13,151 bases of DNA from RGIG4576 sp964606575 (GCA_964606575.1 CAZSHA010000063.1:1-13151); one strand, 5' to 3'. Counted from the stretch's first letter, positions 1 through 7,657 are shown. Translations and numbers: made by a program. The notes: generated from the sequence alone by a model not told the origin.

Positions 1-29
1 TTCATAGTATTTTTTATGACAAAATACTT

Positions 30-63
30 TTTGCACTTCTTATTGGAGTTTTCACTATCTTTG
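30..63 (+). promoter_or_regulatory. Bacteroidota-type promoter for the NhaC antiporter gene
   Basis: TATCTTTG at 56-63 is a perfect match to the Bacteroidota -7 consensus TAnnTTTG. A TTTG at 30-33 can serve as the -33 element; the 22-base spacer is slightly longer than the usual 19-21. Transcription would start near position 70, giving a leader of about 23 bases before the TTG start at 93. This supports placing the antiporter start downstream of the promoter even though the reading frame stays open to the window edge. Confidence 0.6.
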
Positions 64-92
64 CACACATTAATCATAAACATAACACGGAA

Positions 93-1535
93 TTGGCAAT
101 CAATAATAAAAACAGCAATCTACCTTCACCTATAGCATCTGCTATACCTATCCTATTTCTTATCGTTTCACTCGTCACGTTGCTCATTATAAAAGGCACT
201 GATGCTATTTCAGAAAACAGTCAGATAATATTACTTAGTGCGGCAACTATTGCTTTTGCCATTTCACGTATATTCTTCCCTTGCAGCTGGAACATGCTGA
301 AAATAGGCATTTACAAAAGTGCAAAACAGATTATTCCCGCTGTTCCTATATTGCTGTTAATCGCTACGGTTTCAGCCACGTGGATGCTTGGAGGTATAGT
401 CCCATCACTTATTTTTTATGGACTTGAGTTCCTAAATCCTCAGACTTTCTTAGTGGTGACATGTGTAGTATGCTCTATAATATCAGTTCTTACAGGAAGT
501 TCTTGGACTACATGTGCCACTATAGGTATTGCTTTCATGGGAATAGGAGCGATAATGGGATATAACGAGGCGTGGATTGCTGGTGCTGTAATTTCTGGAG
601 CTTATTTTGGCGACAAGATGTCACCGCTATCTGACACCACAGTATTAGCAGCTTCCACAACTGGTGTAAAATTATTCGACCATATCAAATACTTATTTGT
701 CACAACAATTCCTGCTATGACAATAGCTTTAATTGTCTATTTATTACTCGGATTCACCATTAACGATAGTGCGGTAACACATAGCGGAGAATTAACCGAG
801 CATCTCACTCAGACATTCAACATATCACCGTGGTTACTGCTTGCACCAGTTATCACATGTATGCTTATCGTTTTACGTGTAAATGTATTGATAACCCTTG
901 CAATTAGTACCATATTGGGCATTATCGGTCTTATTTTTATAGAACCGCATATTTTAGCAGCGCTTGCTGAATACGACGGAAACTTAATAGCAATCATCAA
1001 ACTATTACTCACAAGTACAGCTATTGAAACTAACAGCACGCTTCTGAACGACTTAATATCAACTGGCGGTGTTGAAGGAATGCTTCCTACTATTTATCTT
1101 ATTCTTAGTGCTATGATATTTGGAGGTGTTATGCTTGGCACTGGAATGTTATCAAGCCTCACACGCTCTTGCCTAAAAGGAGTCAGAAAAGCACAATCAG
1201 CAGTCACAACAACAGTTGGGTCAGGTCTGTTTATGAATAGTTGTACTGGCGACCAATACCTTTCGATAATCATTACCGCCAACCTTTTCAAAAACTTATA
1301 CAAGAAGTTAGGATTAGAGCCACGCCTATTAGGGCGTTCTATAGAAGACTCTGTTTCCGTAACTTCCGTGTTGATTCCTTGGAATTCTTGCGGAATCACG
1401 CAATCTACGGTGCTAGGCGTTGCCACGCTATCTTACTTACCGTTTTGTGTATTTAATTATATGTGTCCTATCATGTCGATTGTTATAGTACACATAGGTT
1501 ATAAAATTTCAACCAATTTTAGAGCCAATAAATAA
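93..1535 (+). CDS. nhaC: NhaC-family Na+/H+ antiporter
   Basis: Inner-membrane secondary transporter that should exchange cytoplasmic Na+ for external protons, for pH and sodium homeostasis. The 480-residue protein is hydrophobic throughout, with about 11-12 probable membrane segments. NhaC-family hallmarks are visible: GSSWTT at residues 135-140, the GAYFGDKMSPLSDTT stretch at 169-183 with its conserved acidic and Ser/Thr residues, and a conserved EDSVSVTSVLIPWNSCG-like region near the C terminus. The start is taken as TTG at 93, because the family usually begins a few residues before the LPSP..SAIPI stretch seen here at residues 10-20 and no in-frame ATG occurs before about residue 68. The frame is open upstream to the window edge, so a longer form cannot be excluded; the consensus promoter at 30-63 argues against it. 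The 3' end overlaps the convergent YcxB-like gene by 27 bases. Substrate preference (Na+ alone, or exchange such as malate/lactate) is not visible. Confidence 0.9.
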   Translation: MAINNKNSNLPSPIASAIPILFLIVSLVTLLIIKGTDAISENSQIILLSAATIAFAISRIFFPCSWNMLKIGIYKSAKQIIPAVPILLLIATVSATWMLGGIVPSLIFYGLEFLNPQTFLVVTCVVCSIISVLTGSSWTTCATIGIAFMGIGAIMGYNEAWIAGAVISGAYFGDKMSPLSDTTVLAASTTGVKLFDHIKYLFVTTIPAMTIALIVYLLLGFTINDSAVTHSGELTEHLTQTFNISPWLLLAPVITCMLIVLRVNVLITLAISTILGIIGLIFIEPHILAALAEYDGNLIAIIKLLLTSTAIETNSTLLNDLISTGGVEGMLPTIYLILSAMIFGGVMLGTGMLSSLTRSCLKGVRKAQSAVTTTVGSGLFMNSCTGDQYLSIIITANLFKNLYKKLGLEPRLLGRSIEDSVSVTSVLIPWNSCGITQSTVLGVATLSYLPFCVFNYMCPIMSIVIVHIGYKISTNFRANK

Positions 1536-2048
1536 CACGGTTTCACGCAAAAGATCTTCGTTGTCAAAAGCGGTATAAGGTATTGCCAAAAAAGAGAATT
1601 TTGGCGACTTGAACATTAAAAGCAGACTTTCGTCTTTTGCTTTCATTACCTCTATTTTATCCCACGATATTTTTTCTTCTGCAATTTCGTTGCCAGCTTC
1701 TTGACGGCACTCTTTTTCATCATCTTCCCTAGCATTCATTATAGGCTTTTTCAATCTTAAAAATATCCCCTCGTTACAGAAGTCGATCTCTTTAGACAGA
1801 ATTGAATATCGGCTCTCAGCCACCAGTCCATAGTATATAACGACGATAAATAAAATCATCGTAAATACTAGGAATAGCAAAACTATTGCCACGAACAAGA
1901 AATTTATATTTATAACCGAAAGACCTATACACATCAACAATGGTACGGCATAAGCCCACCACCATTTTAACATATAGGCAGACATTGCATAACGCACATA
2001 TCTGCCTATGGTTATATTATTCTCTCCTATGTGGATAGAAGTTTTCAT
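1509..2048 (-). CDS. YcxB-like two-helix membrane protein
   Basis: Predicted 179-residue membrane protein of unknown function. It has a short N-terminal soluble stretch with a basic/aromatic patch (MLKWWWAY, residues 26-33), two adjacent hydrophobic segments at about 33-48 and 50-75, and then a cytosolic-looking domain of about 100 residues. This layout fits the YcxB-like family, which has no defined role. Residues 105-125 form a strongly acidic insertion. The start is set at the ATG at 2048 rather than an in-frame codon 75 bases upstream, because this ATG overlaps the stop of the DUF486 gene as ATGA, a typical coupled-translation junction. The 3' end overlaps the convergent nhaC by 27 bases. 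It is the last gene of the hydrolase-DUF486-YcxB operon. The family call rests on topology and general resemblance only. Confidence 0.6.
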   Translation of the reverse strand: MKTSIHIGENNITIGRYVRYAMSAYMLKWWWAYAVPLLMCIGLSVININFLFVAIVLLFLVFTMILFIVVIYYGLVAESRYSILSKEIDFCNEGIFLRLKKPIMNAREDDEKECRQEAGNEIAEEKISWDKIEVMKAKDESLLLMFKSPKFSFLAIPYTAFDNEDLLRETVLFIGSKIG

Positions 2049-2434
2049 TTCGATGAAGATGTGTCCATAAATGTCAAGTATACAGCCGCTATAAGCAAGA
2101 TGAATGCCAAACAATGGTTCCAATGCAACTGCTCACCTTTAAAGAACACCATTGTAAATACAGTGAAGATAATAAGCGTTATGGCTTCTTGCATCACTTT
2201 AAGCTGCAATAATGTAAAAGGACCGCCATTGCCCACAAATCCTATCCTATTAGCTGGAACTTGGAACGCATACTCTGCCAACGCAATAAGCCACGAGAAC
2301 AATATCACAACATATAACGGCCAATTAGTACTAACCCCAGCTGTTTGCAACTTCAAATGACCATACCACGCAAAAGTCATGAAAATATTGGAAATCACCA
2401 ACATTCCCACGGTTAACAAACCCGTTTGCCACAT
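2045..2434 (-). CDS. DUF486 (DMT-superfamily-like) small membrane protein
   Basis: A 129-residue protein with four hydrophobic segments. It carries the highly conserved signatures of the DUF486 family: FAWYGHLK at residues 21-28, EYAFQVPANRIG at 54-65 and LKVMQEAITL at 78-87. Family members are about 110-130 residues, so it is full length. The family is grouped with small drug/metabolite transporters, but no substrate is established and activity may require oligomerisation. It starts 16 bases downstream of the hydrolase stop and overlaps the YcxB-like gene by four bases (ATGA), so the three genes very probably share one transcript from the promoter near 3609. The conserved motifs make the family call secure; transport function is inferred. 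Confidence 0.88.
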   Translation of the reverse strand: MWQTGLLTVGMLVISNIFMTFAWYGHLKLQTAGVSTNWPLYVVILFSWLIALAEYAFQVPANRIGFVGNGGPFTLLQLKVMQEAITLIIFTVFTMVFFKGEQLHWNHCLAFILLIAAVYLTFMDTSSSK

Positions 2435-2450
2435 AATCCAATACGCTTAC

Positions 2451-3575
2451 TTATTTCTTTTTTGATAGTTCTTTGCGTCTTTTCGCCAATTTGTCATATC
2501 CTTCTTTATATATAGCCTCATTCTTAGCCTTCATTTGTTGGCTATATCCAGTGCCATCTGCGTTATACAACTTGCCTAGATTCAAATAATATTTTCCGTT
2601 TCCACGCTTTATAGAGAATACCTTATGCTTACGTGCCACGACTGTATCACACAATGCAGAATGACCGTTCTTGCCCAAGCCTCTTAAATCTTCAGGCACG
2701 CCACCCTCACCAAGCCACACATATCTTATCTCCGAGCATGGAGGATAACCTATACCTATCCACATCGTCGTCAACAGCGGATTCTCACCCGGCTTCACAC
2801 CTTCAATCACAGTCGTTGCAGTAGAACTGCGACGAGGAATGAAATCTTGATCTATAATCCACTCATCTCCGCTATTGGTATAATCCTTATTCAACAAGCT
2901 ATGATAGAATTGTCTTGATACGACCTCAGTAAACACTGCTGGCGTAAAGTTTTTATCTTTCAAATATGGTGCTAACTGTTCAATCTCATTTTGCTCCCTT
3001 ATAAAACCGTAACCTTCGTTCTCTCGTCCTGAATAGGAATAATTAGTGCGTGTTAAGATTCCGTCGGGACTATCAGCCAAATCATACATCTTATATGTAT
3101 AGTTATTGGTTTCAAAATAACCACCGTTTCCTAGAGCATCAATCACACCGAAATTAGCCTCAACAAGCATAGGACGTGATACTGTATCGAGGAACACTTT
3201 AAAATCCTGCATCGACTTGCACACTTGCAAAGCCTTGGTCATCAACACGCCTTCTTTATCCATATCGTCATAACTTATGGAATCATCTTTCAGATTATAA
3301 GATGCTGTGTTCATTATGGCAAATCCTGCACTGTTATAGCCCATCCATGCTTCTTTACAATCCTTATCGCTCGCATTGTAAAGTGCTACATATTCCATAT
3401 TTCCATCCTTTGCTGGTATACGTTCCACCTTATTATTTTCTTCGCCAGTGTCACGATGCTTCCACAGCAAGGCTCTACCATTTTTAGTGTTCTTTGCCGC
3501 TACTATCGCCGAAGTGCATGCGTATACACCATTAATGCTTATTGCGGCGATTATTGTCAATATTATCTTTTTCAT
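2451..3575 (-). CDS. Secreted C45-type Ntn hydrolase (acyltransferase/amidase-like)
   Basis: Predicted exported N-terminal-nucleophile hydrolase of 374 residues, related to peptidase family C45 and the acyl-CoA:6-aminopenicillanic-acid acyltransferase/choloylglycine-hydrolase group. It should cleave an amide bond in the periplasm or at the cell surface; the substrate is unknown. Residues 1-19 form a signal peptide ending VYA, followed at once by Cys20 in the CTSAIV motif. Cys20 is the expected catalytic nucleophile, so signal-peptidase cleavage would expose it directly as the N-terminal residue. GRALLWKHRD at 33-42 supplies the conserved Arg/Asp region next to the active site. The rest of the chain (FGVIDALGNGGYFETNN and LTRTNYSY regions, WIGIGYPPC) is like this family, and the C terminus is Lys-rich. 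The position of Cys20 could also be read as a weak lipobox, but Tyr at -2 is atypical. First gene of a three-gene operon. Confidence 0.78.
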   Translation of the reverse strand: MKKIILTIIAAISINGVYACTSAIVAAKNTKNGRALLWKHRDTGEENNKVERIPAKDGNMEYVALYNASDKDCKEAWMGYNSAGFAIMNTASYNLKDDSISYDDMDKEGVLMTKALQVCKSMQDFKVFLDTVSRPMLVEANFGVIDALGNGGYFETNNYTYKMYDLADSPDGILTRTNYSYSGRENEGYGFIREQNEIEQLAPYLKDKNFTPAVFTEVVSRQFYHSLLNKDYTNSGDEWIIDQDFIPRRSSTATTVIEGVKPGENPLLTTMWIGIGYPPCSEIRYVWLGEGGVPEDLRGLGKNGHSALCDTVVARKHKVFSIKRGNGKYYLNLGKLYNADGTGYSQQMKAKNEAIYKEGYDKLAKRRKELSKKK

Positions 3576-3598
3576 ATTTTAGGTTTTTAGTAATGTGT

Positions 3599-3630
3599 TT
3601 TCAAAGATACAATAAAATATCGTACATTTG
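3599..3630 (+). promoter_or_regulatory. Promoter of the thioesterase-dprA operon
   Basis: TACATTTG at 3623-3630 is a perfect TAnnTTTG -7 element. TTTC at 3599-3602 matches three of four -33 positions with a 20-base spacer. The start of transcription would fall near 3637, leaving about 16 bases of leader before the ATG at 3653. Confidence 0.65.
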
Positions 3631-3633
3631 TCA
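3602..3633 (-). promoter_or_regulatory. Promoter of the hydrolase-DUF486-YcxB operon
   Basis: On the minus strand TATCTTTG (plus-strand 3609 down to 3602) is a perfect TAnnTTTG -7 element, 27 bases before the hydrolase ATG at 3575. The expected -33 position near 3630-3633 reads TGAC and is a poor match, so the promoter may be weak or assisted. The element overlaps the -33 region of the divergent thioesterase promoter. Confidence 0.55.
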
Positions 3634-3652
3634 CTGAATTATCAGAAATAAT

Positions 3653-4057
3653 ATGGAAGATTATATATTCTCAACCGAAATAGCCGTTAGAGATTACGAA
3701 CTCGATTGCCAAGGTGTAGTGAATAACGCTAATTATCAACATTACTTAGAGCATACACGCCACCTTTTCTGCCAATGGGCTGGATTCTCTTTCAAAGACA
3801 TGCATGAGCAGGGTATCGATCCTGTAGTAAACCGCATCGAGATTGATTATAAAGTGCCTTTACGCAGCAATGACATTATGGAAAGTAAACTTTGGGTTGA
3901 AATGCAAGGTGTTCGTTTCGTTTTTCATCAAGCTATATTCAACAAGGCTACAGGGGTACAAGCTGTAAATGCAGTGGTGAGCTGCGTATGCACCAAAGAT
4001 GGCAAGTTGACTCGTGGCGAAGAACTAGCCAACGCTTTTAAAAATTTCATAAAATAA
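3653..4057 (+). CDS. Acyl-CoA thioesterase, hotdog fold (4HBT/YbgC type)
   Basis: Predicted cytosolic thioesterase that hydrolyses acyl-CoA or acyl-ACP thioesters. The 134-residue length is usual for single-domain 4-hydroxybenzoyl-CoA thioesterase/YbgC proteins. The signature at residues 18-33 (D-C-Q-G-V-V-N-N-A-N-Y, then HYLEHTR) matches the family active-site segment; Asp18 is the likely catalytic acid. The segment IEIDYKVPLRSND at about 62-74 matches the second hotdog strand region of the family. The gene lies 10 bases upstream of dprA and probably shares its promoter. The acyl chain it acts on cannot be told from sequence. Confidence 0.88.
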   Translation: MEDYIFSTEIAVRDYELDCQGVVNNANYQHYLEHTRHLFCQWAGFSFKDMHEQGIDPVVNRIEIDYKVPLRSNDIMESKLWVEMQGVRFVFHQAIFNKATGVQAVNAVVSCVCTKDGKLTRGEELANAFKNFIK

Positions 4058-4067
4058 TTTCATTATC

Positions 4068-5189
4068 ATGATAACAGTGGATAACGACACTTTACGCTAC
4101 CGTATAGCCTTTGCCTCTTTACGTGGCATGGGGTACGATCTTGCACAAAAGATTTTGAACGTTATCCCTAGCGAAAAAGAGTTTTTTGAAATCAACGAGA
4201 ACGAGTTGCAGTCTTTACTTCAATCGAAAGTGAAGATTACCGAATATGCCTATCGGCAAGAACGATTAGCTCGCGCCGATAAAGAAATTGATTTCATTAC
4301 TAAAAACAACATCAACGTAACCTATTTCGCCGATTCTGCTTATTCCTCACGACTAACTCATGCCACCGATGCCCCTATCTTATATTACACTAAAGGGGAT
4401 TGCAATCTTAACGCTGGAAAGGTTATTAGCATCGTAGGAACTCGGCATGCTACAGCCTATGGACGTAATTTTTGCGATAAATTCATAGGCGAGCTAAAAG
4501 AACTGGTTGGTGAAGCCGTTATCGTCAGCGGTCTTGCTTACGGCATTGACATATATGCGCATCGTGCCGCATTATCTCATAATTTACCTACGGTAGCAGT
4601 CCTTGCACACGGATTGAATACGATATACCCATCCACTCACCGAAAGGATGCCGTAGAAATGATACGCAATAAAGGTATGGTACTTACCGATTATCAATCT
4701 TGCGACAACATTCATCCTGGTAACTTTGTAGCACGCAACCGCATTGTTGCAGGTCTTGCAGATTGCACCATCGTCGTAGAGTCAGCCGAGAAAGGCGGCT
4801 CTCTCATAACAGCAGGTATCGCATCAAGCTACAATCGTGACGTATTCGCCCTGCCTGGCCGCGTTAACGACCCATACTCTAGCGGATGCAACAAGTTGAT
4901 TCGCAACAATTCGGCATCTTTAATCACATCGGCGCAAGATTTAGTATCGGCTATGCGTTGGGACACTATCAACAATAACAAATCGGCTCGACAAATAGAA
5001 ATTTTCCCTGAGATAGCACCTGAAGAACAACCTATCGTGGACTTCCTTCGCAAAAATCAAGAAACACATATCAACGTTCTTTGCAACGCCCTTGGCATAC
5101 CCATGTCACAACTTATGAGTTTGCTAATTGAACTTGAATTCAAAGGCATTGTAAGCACTCTCCCAGGAGCAAAATACGCCCTCACCTAA
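4068..5189 (+). CDS. dprA: DNA-processing protein DprA
   Basis: Cytosolic single-stranded-DNA-binding protein that protects incoming DNA and loads RecA onto it during natural transformation. It is also widely conserved in bacteria not known to be transformable. The 373-residue protein has an N-terminal helical (SAM-like) region at about 1-80, and a Rossmann-type DprA core at about 95-295 with SIVGTRHATAYG (121-132), SGLAYGIDIYAHRAAL (154-169), HPGNFVARNRIVAGLAD (216-232) and EKGGSLITAG (241-250). A C-terminal winged-helix DML1-like domain lies at about 315-373. All the expected segments are present, so it appears full length. It follows the thioesterase gene by 10 bases, an operon arrangement seen in other Bacteroidales. 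No other competence genes lie in the window. Confidence 0.96.
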   Translation: MITVDNDTLRYRIAFASLRGMGYDLAQKILNVIPSEKEFFEINENELQSLLQSKVKITEYAYRQERLARADKEIDFITKNNINVTYFADSAYSSRLTHATDAPILYYTKGDCNLNAGKVISIVGTRHATAYGRNFCDKFIGELKELVGEAVIVSGLAYGIDIYAHRAALSHNLPTVAVLAHGLNTIYPSTHRKDAVEMIRNKGMVLTDYQSCDNIHPGNFVARNRIVAGLADCTIVVESAEKGGSLITAGIASSYNRDVFALPGRVNDPYSSGCNKLIRNNSASLITSAQDLVSAMRWDTINNNKSARQIEIFPEIAPEEQPIVDFLRKNQETHINVLCNALGIPMSQLMSLLIELEFKGIVSTLPGAKYALT

Positions 5190-5238
5190 TTATTACTTAT
5201 AGGCAAGCCCCAAATAAAACAAATTTCGCTCACAACCG

Positions 5239-5269
5239 TTTCTTTTTAGGACAAAAAACACTATATTTG
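5239..5269 (+). promoter_or_regulatory. Promoter of the nucleoside phosphorylase gene
   Basis: TATATTTG at 5262-5269 is a perfect TAnnTTTG -7 element. TTTC at 5239-5242 is a three-of-four -33 match with a 19-base spacer. The ATG at 5293 lies 23 bases after the -7 element. The 103-base gap after dprA holds this promoter and no clear terminator, so some read-through from dprA is possible. Confidence 0.65.
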
Positions 5270-5292
5270 TAAAACACTAAAATTATAGCTTT

Positions 5293-6168
5293 ATGGAAAA
5301 GAAGGTTATACCAGATTCAGAACTGATAATCAACTCCGATGGCAGCATATTTCACTTGCATCTCACTCCGGATCAGTTGACCGATAAAATTATTGTTGTT
5401 GGCGATCCCGGTCGTGTTGATATGGTTGCCTCTTATTTTGACTCTAAGGATTTTGAAGTGTCTAGCCGAGAATTTCACACAATAGGCGGAACTTATAAAG
5501 GGAAAAAACTGATGTGCTTGTCGCATGGCATAGGAAGTGACAATATAGACATCGTTGTCACCGAACTTGATGCGCTTGCCAATGTTGATTTCTCCACACG
5601 CACCGTCAAGGACAATTTCCGTCAATTAGAAATAGTACGTGTCGGCACATCTGGCTCAATACAGCCTGATATAGCACTTGGCACGCCTGTCATTGCCACT
5701 AATGCTTTAGGTTTTGATGGCGTACTTAATTTCTATGCGGGTCGCAACGAAGTATGCGATTTAGATTTTGAGCAAGCCTTCTGCAAGCATGTCAATTGGA
5801 ATCCTCTGTGGTGCAAGCCATACGTGGTAGAAGCCGACAAAGAACTTGTGGAACGTATCGGTCGTGACGACATGCTGCATGGCAACACCATAGCAGCCGT
5901 AGGGTTTTACGGACCGCAAGGACGTGAAGTGCGGTTGCCTCTTGCCGAACCCGAACTTAACAGCCGCATCGAATCGTTCCGATACGAAGGACAGCGGGTC
6001 ACAAACTACGAAATGGAAAGTTCCGCTCTGCAAGGCTTGGCAAAACTAATGGGACATAAAGCAATGACCGTATGCTCTATAATAGCCAACCGCCGAAACA
6101 ATGATGCCACACCTAACTACAAGACAGCCGTAGCCGACCTAATAGAAACCGTACTTGAGAGAATTTAA
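5293..6168 (+). CDS. udp: Nucleoside phosphorylase, uridine-phosphorylase-like
   Basis: Predicted cytosolic enzyme of the PNP/UDP phosphorylase family, splitting a nucleoside (probably uridine) with phosphate into base and ribose-1-phosphate for pyrimidine salvage. The 291-residue protein has the phosphate-binding GDPGR motif at 37-41, HGIG at 78-81, the VRVGTSGS segment at 115-122, a FYGPQGRE base-pocket segment at 205-212 and the ribose-binding NYEMESSAL at 238-246. It is about 40 residues longer than E. coli Udp (about 253), with the extra length partly at the N terminus. The same long form is, to my knowledge, usual in Bacteroidales. It has its own consensus promoter and its own downstream hairpin terminator, so it looks like a single-gene transcript. 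Uridine rather than purine or methylthioadenosine specificity is inferred from overall resemblance. Confidence 0.88.
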   Translation: MEKKVIPDSELIINSDGSIFHLHLTPDQLTDKIIVVGDPGRVDMVASYFDSKDFEVSSREFHTIGGTYKGKKLMCLSHGIGSDNIDIVVTELDALANVDFSTRTVKDNFRQLEIVRVGTSGSIQPDIALGTPVIATNALGFDGVLNFYAGRNEVCDLDFEQAFCKHVNWNPLWCKPYVVEADKELVERIGRDDMLHGNTIAAVGFYGPQGREVRLPLAEPELNSRIESFRYEGQRVTNYEMESSALQGLAKLMGHKAMTVCSIIANRRNNDATPNYKTAVADLIETVLERI

Positions 6169-6195
6169 ACCCGATTCTTTCACACACATATAATT

Positions 6196-6238
6196 TCAGG
6201 CTATAACCGCATCACAAGTTATAGCCTGACTCTTTTCT
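6196..6238 (+). terminator. Intrinsic terminator after the nucleoside phosphorylase gene
   Basis: The arms at 6196-6207 and 6218-6229 (TCAGGCTATAAC and its exact complement) form a 12-bp perfect stem with a 10-base loop, followed by a T-rich tail at 6230-6238. It begins 28 bases after the stop. Downstream of the stem on the minus strand the sequence is A/T mixed rather than T-rich, so it is oriented to end the plus-strand transcript, although it also separates the converging nhaA. Confidence 0.85.
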
Positions 6239-6268
6239 AACATTGCACATTATCAACTACGCCCTATT

Positions 6269-7618
6269 TCATTCATCACCAGCGGATTCCTTTGGTAACA
6301 CACGAGATAAATAGACGTAACCCAATATACCTGATAACAACGAGCCTGCCAAGATGCCTAATTTCGCATCGTCCAGCAATTCATGCCCATGCGCGCCCAT
6401 TGAGCCGAAAGACAGATTGGCGATGAACAGCGAAACCGTAAAACCTATTCCCGCAAGCATCGACACTCCACTTATCATTCTCCAGTCACTATTTTCAGGT
6501 TTCGCAGCCACCCCAAGTTTTATCGTAAGCCATGAGAACAAAAACACTCCCGCAAATTTACCAATCACTAATCCGCATATCACGGCAAATCCCACTCCTG
6601 TATAAAGTGCCGACACATTCATGCCTTGGAACAATATGCCTGCGTTGGCAAAGGCAAATAATGGAATGATAACGAAATTCACCAGCGGATGCAACGAGTC
6701 TTCCAAATCCTGAAGCGGTGAAATCACCTTATCGGTAGCACTCTCCATCTCCTTGAGCCAGTTCAGCTGCTCTTTCGACAAAAACATCTTTTTCTCATCA
6801 TTATTCACCGAGAATTTGCCTATACGGTCACGCACGGTGACAATATACTTCTTAGCATCATAAACTGGCGTAGCTGGCACGCAGAACGCCACTATCACTC
6901 CTGCTATCGTCGGGTGGATTCCCGAATTAAGGAACAAATACCACACCACGCCGCCTAAAGCCAGATAAAACATCTTGCTTTTTATGTGAAGCAGATAAGA
7001 ACCCAGCAACAGCACTGCAAGCACCCCTAGCGAATACAGCAACAACATATATTCGATACTGCCCGAATAGAATATCGCTATCACTAGTATGCCGCCTATA
7101 TCATCTACTACCGCTAGCGTGGTCAAAAATATCTTCAACGAGATAGGCACACGCTTTCCCAATATAGCAAGCACTCCCAGCGAGAAAGCTATATCGGTTG
7201 CCATAGGGATTGCCGCACCACGTATATAATCAGTTCCGTGACCTAGCACATAAAAGATGCACACTGGCACAATCATTCCTCCCACAGCGCCTATGATGGG
7301 GAGTATCGCCTTCTTTATAGATGACAACTCGCCCACAAGCACCTCTCTTTTAATTTCCAGTCCTATGGTGAAAAAGAACACCGCCATCAACGCATCGTTT
7401 ATGAACTGCATGAGCGACATCGTTTCGCCATGATAACTGAACACATTGAAGCCGCCTACTTCCAGCGATACAGGCATATCCCATAACTCAAAATAATATT
7501 TGCTCAAAATGGGCACATTAGCTACCACCAATGCCATAACGGTTGCCGCTATCAGCACATTTCCGCCTTGAGCATATTCCTTTACCGTTTTTTTCGCCGT
7601 ATAAAAAATATTAGCCAT
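6269..7618 (-). CDS. nhaA: NhaA-family Na+/H+ antiporter
   Basis: Inner-membrane electrogenic antiporter expelling Na+ (or Li+) in exchange for protons, used at alkaline pH and high salt. All functional landmarks of E. coli NhaA can be placed: Asp142 in ATDIAFSLG (E. coli D133), Asp172-Asp173 in VVDDIGG (the D163/D164 ion-binding pair), FFFTIGLEIKRE at 81-92, LHPLVNF...FAFANAGI at 309-328, and Lys354 in IGKFAG (E. coli K300). At 449 residues it is about 60 longer than the E. coli protein (388). Most of the extra length is a charged stretch at about 251-308, between the HPTIAGVIVAF helix and the LHP helix. The ATG start gives the normal N terminus (TAKKTVKEYAQGGNVLI). It is preceded by the lepA terminator and a 19-bp dyad, so it probably has its own regulated transcript. 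Confidence 0.97.
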   Translation of the reverse strand: MANIFYTAKKTVKEYAQGGNVLIAATVMALVVANVPILSKYYFELWDMPVSLEVGGFNVFSYHGETMSLMQFINDALMAVFFFTIGLEIKREVLVGELSSIKKAILPIIGAVGGMIVPVCIFYVLGHGTDYIRGAAIPMATDIAFSLGVLAILGKRVPISLKIFLTTLAVVDDIGGILVIAIFYSGSIEYMLLLYSLGVLAVLLLGSYLLHIKSKMFYLALGGVVWYLFLNSGIHPTIAGVIVAFCVPATPVYDAKKYIVTVRDRIGKFSVNNDEKKMFLSKEQLNWLKEMESATDKVISPLQDLEDSLHPLVNFVIIPLFAFANAGILFQGMNVSALYTGVGFAVICGLVIGKFAGVFLFSWLTIKLGVAAKPENSDWRMISGVSMLAGIGFTVSLFIANLSFGSMGAHGHELLDDAKLGILAGSLLSGILGYVYLSRVLPKESAGDE

Positions 7619-7657
7619 AATATTGTTCCGTAGAGTTACACATTTATAACAACAATA

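Noticed and set aside
2049..2123. A 25-codon N-terminal extension of the YcxB-like protein.
   Set aside because: It would run through the end of the DUF486 gene, whereas the internal ATG makes a classic ATGA overlap and gives the expected N terminus.
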